Source: Mumia sp. zg.B17 | GTDB lineage: Bacteria > Actinomycetota > Actinomycetes > Propionibacteriales > Nocardioidaceae | Assembly: GCF_019550915.1 (NCBI RefSeq) | Contig: NZ_JAHWCI010000002.1 | Coordinates: 124,001-188,000 of the forward strand | Reading direction: 5' to 3' | Length of the DNA stretch: 64,000 nt | Shown here: positions 32,974 through 42,360 of the stretch, in pieces | How the letters are laid out: each line of letters begins with the position of its first letter | Position numbering within the stretch: position 1 is the stretch's first letter | The notes under the pieces: model-generated | What the model saw: only the letters and a program-made list of their open reading frames with translations | Databases searched by the model: none | Told to the model about the DNA's origin: nothing | Program-made: the position numbers and the translations under genes

Positions 32974-34821
32974 ATGTGTGGAATCGTGGGTTATGTCGGT
33001 GAACGGTCCGCCTTGGACGTCGTCCTCGGGGGTCTGCGCCGTCTCGAGTACCGGGGCTACGACTCGACCGGCGTCGCGCTCGTGAGGGACGGTTCGATCG
33101 TCTCCGCGAAGAAGGTCGGCAAGCTGGCCAACCTGGACGCGGAGCTCGCCGAGCACCCGTTGCCGGAGTCGACCACCGGCATCGGGCACACCCGTTGGGC
33201 CACGCACGGGCCGCCGAGCGACCGCAACGCGCACCCGCACGTCTCCGAGGACCACCGGGTCGCCGTGGTCCACAACGGCATCATCGAGAACTTCGCGGAG
33301 CTGCGGGCCGAGCTCGAGGCGGAGGGTGTCGAGCTGCAGTCCGAGACCGACACCGAGACGGTCACGCACCTGGTCGACCGCGAGCTGCTCAAGGGAGCCG
33401 TCGACCTCACCGAGGCGGTGCGCCGGGTGTGCCTGCGCCTCGAGGGCGCGTTCACCCTGGTCGTCGCCGACGGCGCCGACCCCGACCGCGTGGTCGGAGC
33501 CCGCCGCAACTCGCCGCTGGTGGCCGGCCGAGGAGACGGCGAGAACTTCCTGGCCTCCGACGTCTCCGCGTTCATCGACTACACCCGAGACGCCGTCGAG
33601 CTCAGGCAGGACCAGGTCGTGACCATCACCCGCGAGGGCATCGACGTCATCGACTTCGAGGGTGCCCCGTCGAAGGTCACCGAGTACCACGTCGACTGGG
33701 ACATCTCCGCCGCCGAGAAGGGCGGCTACGACTGGTTCATGCTCAAGGAGATCGACGAGCAGCCCAAGGCGGTCGCCGACACCCTCCTCGGTCGCCACGA
33801 CTCCCGGGGGCGCCTGATCCTCGACGAGATGCGCCTGTCCGACGACGAGCTCCGTCACGTCGACCGGATCCTGATCATCGGGTGCGGGACGGCGTCGTAC
33901 GCCGGGATGGTTGCCAAGTACGCGATCGAGCACTGGACGCGGATCCCGTGCGAGGTCGAGCTCGCATCGGAGTTCCGCTACCGCGACCCGATCGTCGGCC
34001 AGTCGACCCTCGTGATCGCGATCAGCCAGTCGGGCGAGACCGCCGACACCCTCCAGGCGATCCGGCACGCACGGCAGCAGGGCTCGAAGGTCCTCGCCAT
34101 CTGCAACACCAACGGGTCGACCATCCCGCGCGAGTCCGACGCCGTCATCTACACCCATGCCGGCCCCGAGATCGCGGTGGCCTCCACCAAGGGCTTCCTC
34201 ACCCAGCTGATCGCCTGCTACGTCCTCGGCCTCTATCTCGCGCAGGTCCGCGGCACCAAGTTCGGCGACGAGATCGCCTCGACGGTCGCGGAGCTGGAGA
34301 AGCTCCCCGCCGGGATCGAGGCCGTCCTCGAGCGTGCTGACGTGGTCCGCGACCTTGCCCGCGAGCTCGCCGGCCAGCGGACGTTCCTGTTCCTGGGGCG
34401 CCACGTGGGCTACCCGGTCGCGCTCGAGGGCGCCCTCAAGCTCAAGGAGCTCGCGTACCTCCACGCCGAGGGCTTCGCGGCAGGCGAGCTCAAGCACGGC
34501 CCGATCGCCGTGATCGAGCCAGGGCTGCCGGTCTTCGTCGTGGTGCCGCCCAAGGGCCGCGACCAGCTCCACGACAAGGTCATCAGCAACATCCAGGAGA
34601 TCCGGGCGCGCGGTGCGCGGACGGTGGTGCTGGTCGAGGACGGCGACACGTCGGTCGACCCGTACGCCGACGTCCTCATCCGGCTCCCGAAGGCGCCGAC
34701 GCTGCTGCAGCCGGTGCTGGCCGTCGTCCCGCTGCAGATCTTCGCCGCCGAGCTCGCCACGCTGCTCGGCCACGACGTCGACCAGCCGCGCAACCTGGCG
34801 AAGTCCGTCACGGTCGAGTGA
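32974..34821 (+). CDS. glmS: glutamine-fructose-6-phosphate aminotransferase (isomerising)
   Basis: 615 aa. It makes glucosamine-6-phosphate from fructose-6-phosphate and glutamine. The N-terminal glutaminase uses the Cys after Met ([12 protein letters not shown]), with the class II Ntn segment [19 protein letters not shown]. Two SIS sugar-isomerase domains follow ([38 protein letters not shown]), and the C-terminal LAKSVTVE is intact. The ATG follows TACCCT by seven bases. It is the head of the glmS-acpS-nnr-alr run. Confidence 0.97.
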   Translation: MCGIVGYVGERSALDVVLGGLRRLEYRGYDSTGVALVRDGSIVSAKKVGKLANLDAELAEHPLPESTTGIGHTRWATHGPPSDRNAHPHVSEDHRVAVVHNGIIENFAELRAELEAEGVELQSETDTETVTHLVDRELLKGAVDLTEAVRRVCLRLEGAFTLVVADGADPDRVVGARRNSPLVAGRGDGENFLASDVSAFIDYTRDAVELRQDQVVTITREGIDVIDFEGAPSKVTEYHVDWDISAAEKGGYDWFMLKEIDEQPKAVADTLLGRHDSRGRLILDEMRLSDDELRHVDRILIIGCGTASYAGMVAKYAIEHWTRIPCEVELASEFRYRDPIVGQSTLVIAISQSGETADTLQAIRHARQQGSKVLAICNTNGSTIPRESDAVIYTHAGPEIAVASTKGFLTQLIACYVLGLYLAQVRGTKFGDEIASTVAELEKLPAGIEAVLERADVVRDLARELAGQRTFLFLGRHVGYPVALEGALKLKELAYLHAEGFAAGELKHGPIAVIEPGLPVFVVVPPKGRDQLHDKVISNIQEIRARGARTVVLVEDGDTSVDPYADVLIRLPKAPTLLQPVLAVVPLQIFAAELATLLGHDVDQPRNLAKSVTVE

Positions 34822-35168
34822 TCGTCGGGATCGGCGTCGACGTGGTCGACGTCGAGCGCTTCGCCGCCGCGCTGGAGCAGACTCCAGCGCTGCGTGAGCG
34901 GCTCTTCGCGCCCGCCGAGCGGACCGGTGCGCCGGTGGTGCTCGCGGGGCGCTTCGCCGCCAAGGAGGCGCTGGCCAAGGCGCTGGGCTCGCCGGGCGGG
35001 CTCTCCTGGCACGACGCCGAGGTCGGGCGTTCCGCGTCCGGACGACCGACGCTGACGGTGACCGGCGCTGCCGGCGCTCGCGCCGCGGAGCTCGGTGTGG
35101 TTCGGTGGCACCTGTCGATCGCCCACGACGGGCCGGTCGCCACCGCGTTCGTCGTGGGAGAGGGTTGA
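34818..35168 (+). CDS. acpS: holo-[acyl-carrier-protein] synthase
   Basis: 116 aa. It transfers 4'-phosphopantetheine from CoA to acyl-carrier protein. The Mg ligands D8 ([12 protein letters not shown]) and E50 ([13 protein letters not shown]) are in the usual positions. The GTG start overlaps the glmS stop as GTGA, and nnr begins 2 nt after the stop. The coupling with glmS and alr is typical of actinobacteria. Confidence 0.95.
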   Translation: MIVGIGVDVVDVERFAAALEQTPALRERLFAPAERTGAPVVLAGRFAAKEALAKALGSPGGLSWHDAEVGRSASGRPTLTVTGAAGARAAELGVVRWHLSIAHDGPVATAFVVGEG

Positions 35169-35169
35169 C

Positions 35170-36642
35170 ATGCTGCACGCACACACCGTCGCCGACGTCC
35201 GCGCCGCCGAGGCCGCCCTCATGGCGCGAGTCCCACCGGGTTCGCTCATGCGCTGGGCGGCGGCCGGCCTCGCGGCGTACGTCCGGGAGGTCGCTCCCGG
35301 ACCGAGACCCGTCATCTTCCTGGTCGGCACCGGAGACAACGGCGGAGACGCGTTGTACGCCGCCGCCGAGCTGGCGGGTGAGCGCATCGTCGCGGTCGCA
35401 TTCGCCGACCCGGCCCGGGTGCACGTCGACGGGGCACGTGCCGCGCAGGCTGCGGGGTGTCGCCTGGTCGACTCGCCGACGGGCTTCACGGTGGTCGTCG
35501 ACGGTGTCGTCGGGATCGGCGGCTCGCCGGGGCTCCGGCCGCCCGTCGACGGCTGGCGGGCGATCCTGGAGGCCGAGCGGCCGTTCGTCATCGCGGTCGA
35601 CGTGCCGAGCGGTGTCGACGTGGACGGCGCCACCGTGCCGGAGTCGTTCCTCGCCGCCGACGCGACGTGCACCTTCGGGACCTACAAGAACGCGCTGCTG
35701 GTGGACCCCGCGGCGCGCTGGGCCGTGCACGGAGCGCTGCCCAGGCTGGTCGACATCGGCCTCGGCCCCTACCTCCCGGCGCCGTCCGTCGAGGCGCTGG
35801 AGGCCTCCGACAACCGGCTGCTGATGGCCGTCCTCGCCCCGACCCTGGACCAGCGGCGGACCTCGCCGACGCAGAAGTACGCGCGCGGCGTCGTCGGTGT
35901 CGCTGCCGGGTCGTCGGCGTACGCCGGCGCCGCGCAGCTGTGCGTCCGCGGCGCGCTGGCCGGTGTCGCGGGGATGGTGCGGTTCGTCGGCGAGCCGGCG
36001 CTGGCCGCCCGGGTGGTCGACCGGTGCCCGGAGGTCGTCGCCCACACCGACGCGGCCGAGCGCGGCCGCGTCCAGGCGTGGGTCGTCGGCTCGGGCGGAG
36101 GTGACGACGCGTCCGAGCGGCTGCGGATGGCGCTCGAGGACGAGGTCCCGGTCGTGGTCGACGCGGACGCGCTCCAGCACCTCCCCGACCGCCTCGCCGT
36201 CCCGGCCCTCCTGACCCCGCACGCCGGTGAGCTCGCGCGGATGCTCGACGTCGAGCGGTCGGCGGTCGAGGCCGACCCGCTCGGACACGCGACCCGCGCG
36301 GCGGAGCGCTGGGGCGCGACCGTGCTGCTCAAGGGCGCACGCACTCTCGTCGCCTACCCGGGCTCACCCACGCGGGTGAACCTCACCGGGACGCCGTGGC
36401 TGGCCACCGCCGGTGCCGGCGACGTCCTCGCCGGCCTTGCCGGGTCGTTCCTCGCCGCGGGGGCGCACCCCCGAGACGCGGGCTCGCTCGCGGCCTTCGT
36501 GCACGGTGTCGCGGCGGTCACTGCGTCGGCCGGCGGCCCGGTGACCGCCGGGCAGGTCGCCGACGCCGTTCCCGCGGTGATCACGGCGTGGCGCAACGGC
36601 CTCCTCGACGAGTCGCAGGTACGCGACTGGAGGGACCGGTGA
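35170..36642 (+). CDS. nnr: bifunctional NAD(P)H-hydrate repair enzyme Nnr
   Basis: 490 aa. The N-terminal YjeF-type epimerase (about 1-215; GTGDNGGDALYAA at 54-66) interconverts NADHX/NADPHX epimers, and the C-terminal carbohydrate-kinase-like dehydratase (about 225-490) uses ADP or ATP to restore NAD(P)H. The dehydratase active site AGAGDVLAG has its Asp at residue 418. The ATG at 35170 is only 2 nt after the acpS stop. The stop overlaps the alr GTG. Confidence 0.95.
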   Translation: MLHAHTVADVRAAEAALMARVPPGSLMRWAAAGLAAYVREVAPGPRPVIFLVGTGDNGGDALYAAAELAGERIVAVAFADPARVHVDGARAAQAAGCRLVDSPTGFTVVVDGVVGIGGSPGLRPPVDGWRAILEAERPFVIAVDVPSGVDVDGATVPESFLAADATCTFGTYKNALLVDPAARWAVHGALPRLVDIGLGPYLPAPSVEALEASDNRLLMAVLAPTLDQRRTSPTQKYARGVVGVAAGSSAYAGAAQLCVRGALAGVAGMVRFVGEPALAARVVDRCPEVVAHTDAAERGRVQAWVVGSGGGDDASERLRMALEDEVPVVVDADALQHLPDRLAVPALLTPHAGELARMLDVERSAVEADPLGHATRAAERWGATVLLKGARTLVAYPGSPTRVNLTGTPWLATAGAGDVLAGLAGSFLAAGAHPRDAGSLAAFVHGVAAVTASAGGPVTAGQVADAVPAVITAWRNGLLDESQVRDWRDR

Positions 36643-37775
36643 CCGCCCCGGCGGAGGCGGTCGTCGACCTCGACGCCTACCGGGGCAACCTCGCGGTCCT
36701 CCGTACGGCTGCGCCTGACGCCCTCCAGATGGCGGTGGTCAAGGCGGATGCGTACGGGCACGGCGCGGTCGAGATCGCGGGCGCGGCTCGCGAAGCCGGT
36801 GCGGAGTGGCTCGGCGTCGCCACGGTCGAGGAGGCGTTGGTCCTGCGGCGAGGCGGTGACACCGGACCCGTGCTGGCCTGGCTCTCGCCGGCGGGGGCGG
36901 ACCTCGCTCCGGCGATCGACGCCCGGGTCGATGTCGCCGCCGGATCGGTGTCCCAGCTCGATGCCGTCCTCGAGGCGGGCGCCACGGAGCGACCCCGTGT
37001 GCACCTCAAGGTCGACACCGGCATGGCCAGGGGTGGCGTCCGCGGCGAGGAGCTGACCGCGCTGTTCGAGGCGGCCCGCGACGCCCAACGCTCGGGACGG
37101 CTCGAGATCGTCGGGATCTTCTCGCACCTGGCCTGCGCCGACGAGCCGGCGAGCCCGGTCAACGGTGCCCAGGAGCATGCGTTCGCCGCCGCGGTCGCCG
37201 AGCTGGCGTCGCTCGGAGTGGAGCCGCAGCTGCGCCATCTCGCGAACTCCGCGGCGACGCTGACACGGCCGAGCACCCACCACGACCTGGTGCGCGTCGG
37301 CATCGCCTCGTACGGACTGAGCCCTGGCCCGGCGATCGGAGCGCCTGCCGACCTGGGTCTGACGCCCGTCATGACGCTGCGGACCGCGCTCTCCCTGGTC
37401 CGCCGGGTGCCGCCAGGCACCGGCGTGTCGTACGGGCACACCTTCGTCACGAAGCGCGAGACGACGCTCGGTCTCGTCCCGCTGGGCTACGGCGACGGCA
37501 TCCTGCGGGCCGCGTCCAGCAAGGCGCCGGCCTGGGTCGGCGGCCACCGCGTGAGGATCGCGGGCCGGGTCTGCATGGACCAGATCGTGCTCGACCTCGG
37601 CGACCTCGAGGCGCAGCGCGGTGACGAGGTCGTCCTGTTCGGCCCCGGAGACCGGGGCGAGCCGCTCGCCGAGGACTGGGCGGTGGCGGCGGGCACGATC
37701 GGCTACGAGGTCGTCACTAGGCTTGGAGGCAGGATCGTCCGGCGCTACGCAGGCTCCCCGCGACCGGCACACTGA
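36639..37775 (+). CDS. alr: alanine racemase
   Basis: 378 aa, PLP fold-type III. It provides D-alanine for peptidoglycan. The PLP lysine is K35 (VVKADAYGHGAVEIA) and the second catalytic base is Y265 (VSYGHTF). The GTG at 36639 overlaps the nnr stop, which fixes the start; no ribosome site is needed if translation is coupled. The final RRYAGSPRPAH is a short tail. A 55-nt gap leads to the hydrolase. Confidence 0.96.
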   Translation: MTAPAEAVVDLDAYRGNLAVLRTAAPDALQMAVVKADAYGHGAVEIAGAAREAGAEWLGVATVEEALVLRRGGDTGPVLAWLSPAGADLAPAIDARVDVAAGSVSQLDAVLEAGATERPRVHLKVDTGMARGGVRGEELTALFEAARDAQRSGRLEIVGIFSHLACADEPASPVNGAQEHAFAAAVAELASLGVEPQLRHLANSAATLTRPSTHHDLVRVGIASYGLSPGPAIGAPADLGLTPVMTLRTALSLVRRVPPGTGVSYGHTFVTKRETTLGLVPLGYGDGILRAASSKAPAWVGGHRVRIAGRVCMDQIVLDLGDLEAQRGDEVVLFGPGDRGEPLAEDWAVAAGTIGYEVVTRLGGRIVRRYAGSPRPAH

Positions 37776-37830
37776 CGTGCCGCGACGCCGCTCGGAGTCG
37801 GTCGTCGCTGCCACAGAGGAGGAGCAACGC

Positions 37831-38871
37831 ATGGACTGGCGCAAGGTGGGGGCGTACGCGGCGGTGGCCGCAGGGACGGTCGCGGCGGCCGGTGCCACGG
37901 CTGCTGCCGCCCGCGTCGCGACCGACCGCCAGCGGGTGCGTCGTCGCTCCCGCCGAGGTGACGCGATGGAGTTCGGGACGCTGCACGTCCCGGCGGTGAC
38001 CGTGCCCGCGACCGACGGCGTCCCTCTCCACGTCGAGGTAGAGGAGCCCGACGACCTGGAGGCGGGCGACCGGCCCACCATCGTCTTCTGCCACGGCTGG
38101 GTCCTCGACCTGGACTGCTGGCACTACCAGCGCGCCGCGCTGCGCGGGCAGGCGCGGATGGTGCTCTGGGACCAGCGTGAGCACGGCAGCTCAGGAGACG
38201 GGTCGCCGGAGAGCTGCACGCTCGACCAGCTCGGCGACGACCTCAAGTCCGTGATCGACGCCGTCGCGCCGGAGGGTCCCCTGATCCTCGTGGGTCACTC
38301 GATGGGCGCGATGACCGTGATGTCGTTCGCCGCCCAGTACGGCGACGTCGTCCGTGACCGCGTCGTCGGTGTCGTCCTCATGGGCACCAGCGCCGGCGAC
38401 CTGGTCCGTCCCAAGGACCCGCTGGCCCTCCTGCACCCGTGGCTCCCGCGCCTCGGGCCGCTCGTGGCGGCGGCCCGCCGCCTCGACTCGTACCCCGTCA
38501 CCCGCGCCTTCGCCATCGGACCGACGTCGTCTGCCAAGTACGCCGACATGACGGACGAGATGATCGCCCGGTCCCGGGACCGGGCACTGTGGGACTTCGC
38601 CGGCAACTTCGTCGACCTGGACCTGTATGACGCCCTCGACGTGCTGCCGGGGCGACGCACGCTCGTCATGGGCGGGACCAAGGACCGGCTGACGCCGTTC
38701 CGCCACTCGCGCCGGCTGGCGGAGATGATCGACGGGTCCGAGCTCATCGCGTACGAGGGTGCCGGCCACATGATGATGCTCGAGCGCCACGAGGAGGTCA
38801 CCGCGGCCATCGAAGGGCTGTGGGGATCGGCCGAGCCGGCCGTACGGAGCGGGGAGGGCTGGCCCGCATGA
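37831..38871 (+). CDS. alpha/beta hydrolase with N-terminal membrane anchor
   Basis: 346 aa. A single hydrophobic segment lies at residues 6-28 ([20 protein letters not shown]), followed by an Arg-rich stretch (QRVRRRSRRG), so the enzyme is probably anchored. The catalytic nucleophile is S157 in GHSMGA, with the acid in TKDRLTP and the His in GAGHMMML. The substrate is unknown. The ATG follows GAGGAGGAG. The stop overlaps the next gene start as ATGA. In related genomes this hydrolase sits between alr and tsaE, as here. Confidence 0.9.
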   Translation: MDWRKVGAYAAVAAGTVAAAGATAAAARVATDRQRVRRRSRRGDAMEFGTLHVPAVTVPATDGVPLHVEVEEPDDLEAGDRPTIVFCHGWVLDLDCWHYQRAALRGQARMVLWDQREHGSSGDGSPESCTLDQLGDDLKSVIDAVAPEGPLILVGHSMGAMTVMSFAAQYGDVVRDRVVGVVLMGTSAGDLVRPKDPLALLHPWLPRLGPLVAAARRLDSYPVTRAFAIGPTSSAKYADMTDEMIARSRDRALWDFAGNFVDLDLYDALDVLPGRRTLVMGGTKDRLTPFRHSRRLAEMIDGSELIAYEGAGHMMMLERHEEVTAAIEGLWGSAEPAVRSGEGWPA

Positions 38872-39920
38872 CCGGCTCCACGCTGCCCAACTTCCACGCC
38901 CTGAACGTCTTCGACGCCCCGCCGGAACGTGCTGCCGACGTGCTCGCGGTGATCCGTCGTTCGTTCGGTGCCCGGCCCGTGCTCGACCCTCCGTCGACCG
39001 CGCTGACCGAGAGCGTGGAGTCGGTCCGTGAGGCCCTCGCCGAGGGTGGCGGACTGCTCGTCGAGCGCCGGGGCAAGCCGATCGGCGCCATGCTCTACGA
39101 CACGTCGCGGCCGGGCCTGCTCGGCTTCCGTCGTGTCTCGGTCGACCCGGACCACCAGGACCGCGGCGTCGCCTCGGCGATGGTCGGCGTCGCCGAGGAC
39201 ACCGCCGAGGAGCGCGGTCTGGACGGCGTCTGGCTCGACGTGCGCGAGGAGCTCCCGGAGAACGTCACGTTCTGGACGCGCCGACGCTACTTCCCGGTCC
39301 GGCAGCACGGCACGACGATCGAGTTCGGCAAGACGCTGTGGCTGGCGCGCGAGCTCCCCACCGCCGAGGACGCGCACGCCTTCGGAGTCCGGCTCGCCTC
39401 GTTGCTGCAGGCGGGTGACGTCGTGGTGATGTCCGGCGGCCTCGGTGCGGGCAAGACCACGCTCACCCAGGGGATCGGGGAAGGCCTTGGCGTGCGCGGC
39501 CCGGTCACGTCGCCGACCTTCGTCCTCGCCCGTACGCATCCGAACCTGGCCGGGGGCCCACCGCTCGTCCACGTCGACGCCTATCGGCTCGGCGCTGCGC
39601 TCGAGCTCGACGACCTCGACCTCGACACCGCCACGGAGGACTCGGTGACCGTCGTCGAGTGGGGCACAGGCATGGCCGAGGACCTCAGCGACTCCTGGCT
39701 CGAGGTACGGCTGGAGCGGCGCGCGGCGACCGTCCTCGACCCGCTGGGCGCCGAGGCGCCCGAGCGTGCGGACGTCGACGACCACGACGTACGCCTCGTC
39801 ACGGTCAAGCCGCACGGGGTGCGGTGGGCGAGGGTCCCGCTGCGGTCGACGCTGCTCGGTCCCGGCGCGGTCGCGCACTCGGCGCAGGCCCGCGGCCTCG
39901 AAGAGCCGAGACCACTGTGA
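38868..39920 (+). CDS. tsaE: GNAT acetyltransferase - TsaE fusion
   Basis: 350 aa. Residues about 1-157 are a GNAT fold (motif DHQDRGVASAM at 95-105). Residues about 163-320 are TsaE, the ATPase of the t6A tRNA-modification complex, with Walker A GGLGAGKTT at 190-198, TSPTF at 214-218 and VEWG at 263-266. A C-terminal stretch of about 30 residues is not part of TsaE. Fusion of a GNAT to TsaE is not seen in E. coli and is the notable feature here. The ATG overlaps the hydrolase stop. tsaB follows 32 nt later and rimI after that. Confidence 0.92.
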   Translation: MTGSTLPNFHALNVFDAPPERAADVLAVIRRSFGARPVLDPPSTALTESVESVREALAEGGGLLVERRGKPIGAMLYDTSRPGLLGFRRVSVDPDHQDRGVASAMVGVAEDTAEERGLDGVWLDVREELPENVTFWTRRRYFPVRQHGTTIEFGKTLWLARELPTAEDAHAFGVRLASLLQAGDVVVMSGGLGAGKTTLTQGIGEGLGVRGPVTSPTFVLARTHPNLAGGPPLVHVDAYRLGAALELDDLDLDTATEDSVTVVEWGTGMAEDLSDSWLEVRLERRAATVLDPLGAEAPERADVDDHDVRLVTVKPHGVRWARVPLRSTLLGPGAVAHSAQARGLEEPRPL

Positions 39921-39952
39921 GCGTCACCACGCCTGGCGTAACCTGTGCCCCG

Positions 39953-40609
39953 ATGCTGATCCTCGCCCTCGACACCGCCGCACCGGCGACCTCGGTCGCC
40001 CTCCACGACGGGACCACTGTGCTCGCCTCCGACTCGCGCCCCGGCGCGATGAGTCACGGCGAGATGCTGGCGCCGGCGATCGCCGCCGTCCTCGCTCGGG
40101 CGGGCGTCGACCGCCGCGACGTGACCGATGTCGCCGTCGGCGTCGGGCCCGGGCCGTTCACCGGCCTGCGGGTCGGTGTGGTGACGGCGCGGACGTTGGC
40201 GGTGTCGCTGCACGCGCGGCTGCACGGTGTCTGTTCGCTCGACGTCATCGCCGCCGAGGCGGTCGCCGCAGGTGCGGTCGAGGACGCGTTCGTCGTCGCC
40301 ACTGACGCCCGTCGCAAGGAGGTCTACTGGGCGGAGTACACGCCGCGCGGTGAGCGCGTCGGTGATGCCGACGTGATGCGGCCCGCCGACCTCGCGGCAC
40401 GCCTGCCGTCGACGATGCCGGTGCTCGGACGAGGAGCGGACCTGTACGCCGAGGTCCTCGCTCGCGTCGACGGACCCGCCGACCCCGATGCCGGGGTGCT
40501 CGCCGGCATGGTGGCAGCGGGGACGGCGGTCGAGGTGGGCACCGAGCCGCTCTACCTGCGGCGTCCCGATGCCGCTCCGGCGGTCCAGCGCAAGCGCGCG
40601 TCGGCGTGA
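39953..40609 (+). CDS. tsaB: tRNA threonylcarbamoyladenosine biosynthesis protein TsaB
   Basis: 218 aa. It is the inactive ASKHA homologue that binds TsaD and TsaE for t6A37 formation. MLILALDTAAPATSVALHDG and GPGPFTGLRVGVVTART are family hallmarks. It lacks the metal-binding His of TsaD, as expected. The ATG at 39953 follows TAACCT by eight bases, so it may also have its own leaderless transcript besides readthrough from tsaE. rimI overlaps its stop. Confidence 0.95.
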   Translation: MLILALDTAAPATSVALHDGTTVLASDSRPGAMSHGEMLAPAIAAVLARAGVDRRDVTDVAVGVGPGPFTGLRVGVVTARTLAVSLHARLHGVCSLDVIAAEAVAAGAVEDAFVVATDARRKEVYWAEYTPRGERVGDADVMRPADLAARLPSTMPVLGRGADLYAEVLARVDGPADPDAGVLAGMVAAGTAVEVGTEPLYLRRPDAAPAVQRKRASA

Positions 40610-41055
40610 TCCGCCCTGGGATGCCAGGCGACCTGGACGCGTTGACCTCGCTGGAGGACGCTGCGTTCGGTCGTGAGGCGTGGTCGAAGGAGCAGGTCGC
40701 CGACGAGCTCGACGGCGCGAGCCGGCACGTGGTCGTGGCCGAGGAAGCCGGCGCCGTGATCGGCTACGGCAGCCTGGTCGTCGCCGGGGACACCGCGGAC
40801 GTGGTCCGGATCGCGGTGCTGCCCGGGCGGCGCAGGACGGGGGTAGGGCGCCGGCTTCTGGCGGCGCTGCTGGGGGAGTCCGAGCGACGAGGCGTGGAGC
40901 GGGTGCTGCTCGAGGTGGCATCCGACAACGTCGCGGCGACCGGGCTGTACGAGGCAGGGGGCTTCGTCGCGATCGCGACGAGGCCGAACTACTACCGCTC
41001 GGGCGCGGACGCCGTCGTCATGGAACGCCGCGTGGTGCCCCGAAGGGATGGCTGA
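40606..41055 (+). CDS. rimI: ribosomal protein S18-alanine N-acetyltransferase RimI
   Basis: 149 aa, single GNAT domain. It acetylates the N-terminus of ribosomal protein S18 and possibly other proteins. VIRPGMPGDLDALTSLEDAA starts it, VVRIAVLPGRRRTGVGRRLL is motif A, and EVASDNVAATGLYEAGGFVA is the C-terminal motif. The GTG at 40606 overlaps the tsaB stop, and the TGATG stop overlaps the next gene. The tsaE-tsaB-rimI-(tsaD) order is a well known actinobacterial cluster. Confidence 0.92.
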   Translation: MIRPGMPGDLDALTSLEDAAFGREAWSKEQVADELDGASRHVVVAEEAGAVIGYGSLVVAGDTADVVRIAVLPGRRRTGVGRRLLAALLGESERRGVERVLLEVASDNVAATGLYEAGGFVAIATRPNYYRSGADAVVMERRVVPRRDG

Positions 41056-41438
41056 TGTACCGGCTGCCGTCGGGAACACCGTGGGAGGAACGGTACGGAT
41101 ACGTGCGCGCGGTCTCGTACGGACCGCACGTCGCGATCGCCGGCACCACGGCGACCGTCAACGGGACCGTGATCGGGGTCAACGACCCGTACGTGCAGAC
41201 CATGGTGGCGTTCGGGATCGCGATGGACTCGCTGCGCAAGTGCGGGCTCGACGCCCAGCACGTGGTGCGGACCCGCATGTACGTCATCGACATCACCGAT
41301 GCCGACGAGGTGGGCCGCGCCCACCGGGAGCTCTTCGGCTCCACGCCGCCGGTGTCGACGATGCTCGAGGTCAACCGGCTGATGCATCCCGACCATCTCG
41401 TCGAGGTGGAGATCGACGCCTACGCCGAGGGTCGCTGA
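41055..41438 (+). CDS. RidA-family protein
   Basis: 127 aa. RidA proteins hydrolyse reactive enamine/imine intermediates from PLP enzymes. The conserved segments are GYVRAVSYGPHVAIAGTT, QTMVAFGIAMDSLRKCGLDA and HVVRTRMYVIDITDADEVGR; the Arg in VRTRMYV matches the substrate-binding Arg of active members. PLP-dependent Alr is encoded 3 kb upstream. The ATG overlaps the rimI stop, so it is translationally coupled to the t6A cluster. Confidence 0.9.
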   Translation: MYRLPSGTPWEERYGYVRAVSYGPHVAIAGTTATVNGTVIGVNDPYVQTMVAFGIAMDSLRKCGLDAQHVVRTRMYVIDITDADEVGRAHRELFGSTPPVSTMLEVNRLMHPDHLVEVEIDAYAEGR

Positions 41439-41479
41439 GGGATCGCTGAGGCGCCCCTCCTCCGGTACGTTCGGGCGTC

Positions 41480-42328
41480 ATGGATAGGCAGCAGCACGTG
41501 CTCTCGACCGCAGACGGTGGACGACTGGCCGTGACCCGTTGGCCGGCGGAGGGCCCCGCCGTCGTGCTCCTGCATGCCGGTGTGGCGGACAGTCGATCGT
41601 GGGCAGCGGTGGCGGACGCGCTCGTCGACGACGGTCTCGATGTCGTCGCTTACGACAGACGGGGCTACGGGGCGAGTCCCGCCGCCGATCCGACCTCGAC
41701 CTTCACGCACGTGGCGGACCTGATCGAGGTCCTCGACGACCTGGCGCTCGAGCAGGTCTTCCTCGTCGGCAACTCCATGGGCGGGGCCGTCGCGCTCGAC
41801 GCGGCCCTGCTGCACCCGGATCGCGTCACAGGGGTCTTGCTCGTCGGCGCCGGCGTGTCGGGCATGACCGACGAGGACACTCCGTTCGACTGGCAACCAG
41901 ATCCAGCCTCAGGCCCCCTCATCGACCGCGCTGATGATCCGTCCCTGAGTGTCGACGCTCGGATCCGTGCGCTCACGCACCTGTGGCTCGACGGCCCGGG
42001 GACGGCCGAGGGGAGGGTCGGCGGCCCACCTCGGACGCTGTTCGAGGCCATGAATCGAACCATCCTCGACGTCGCCGCTCCCGAGTCGGCGGGAGACGCG
42101 GGGCTCGACGCCTGGACGCGGCTCAGCGAGCTGACCGTGCCGGTGCTGACCACGTGGGGTGAGCACGACCTGCCGTGCGACCTCCCGTTCTACGAGGAGA
42201 CCGCTCGTCGCATCGGCCAGGGCCCGGGTCGTGTCCTGCCGGCGGTGGCGCACCTGCCCGGCCTCGAGGAGCCGGAGCTGGTGGCGCAGCTGATCCGGGA
42301 CGAGGCGCCGCATCCGAGCCACCACTAA
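41480..42328 (+). CDS. alpha/beta hydrolase
   Basis: 282 aa, cytosolic. The oxyanion segment VVLLHAGVADSRSW, the DRRGYGAS motif, the nucleophile S99 in VGNSMGG, the acid region WGEHDLPC and the catalytic His near VAHLPGLEEPE are visible. The HAGVAD start and GNSMGG elbow resemble 3-oxoadipate enol-lactonase-like and haloperoxidase-like enzymes, but a substrate cannot be named. The start follows TACGTT by eight bases and is probably leaderless. Confidence 0.85.
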   Translation: MDRQQHVLSTADGGRLAVTRWPAEGPAVVLLHAGVADSRSWAAVADALVDDGLDVVAYDRRGYGASPAADPTSTFTHVADLIEVLDDLALEQVFLVGNSMGGAVALDAALLHPDRVTGVLLVGAGVSGMTDEDTPFDWQPDPASGPLIDRADDPSLSVDARIRALTHLWLDGPGTAEGRVGGPPRTLFEAMNRTILDVAAPESAGDAGLDAWTRLSELTVPVLTTWGEHDLPCDLPFYEETARRIGQGPGRVLPAVAHLPGLEEPELVAQLIRDEAPHPSHH

Positions 42329-42360
42329 CCTACGCGACCGTAGGTCGGTAGGGTTGCGGG

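Noticed and set aside
32782-36288. Very long open frame (about 1168 codons) on the minus strand opposite glmS, acpS and nnr
   Set aside because: It is low-complexity Arg/Gly/Asp/Val-rich antisense to three complete conserved genes. High GC removes stop codons from the opposite strand, so this is a composition artefact.
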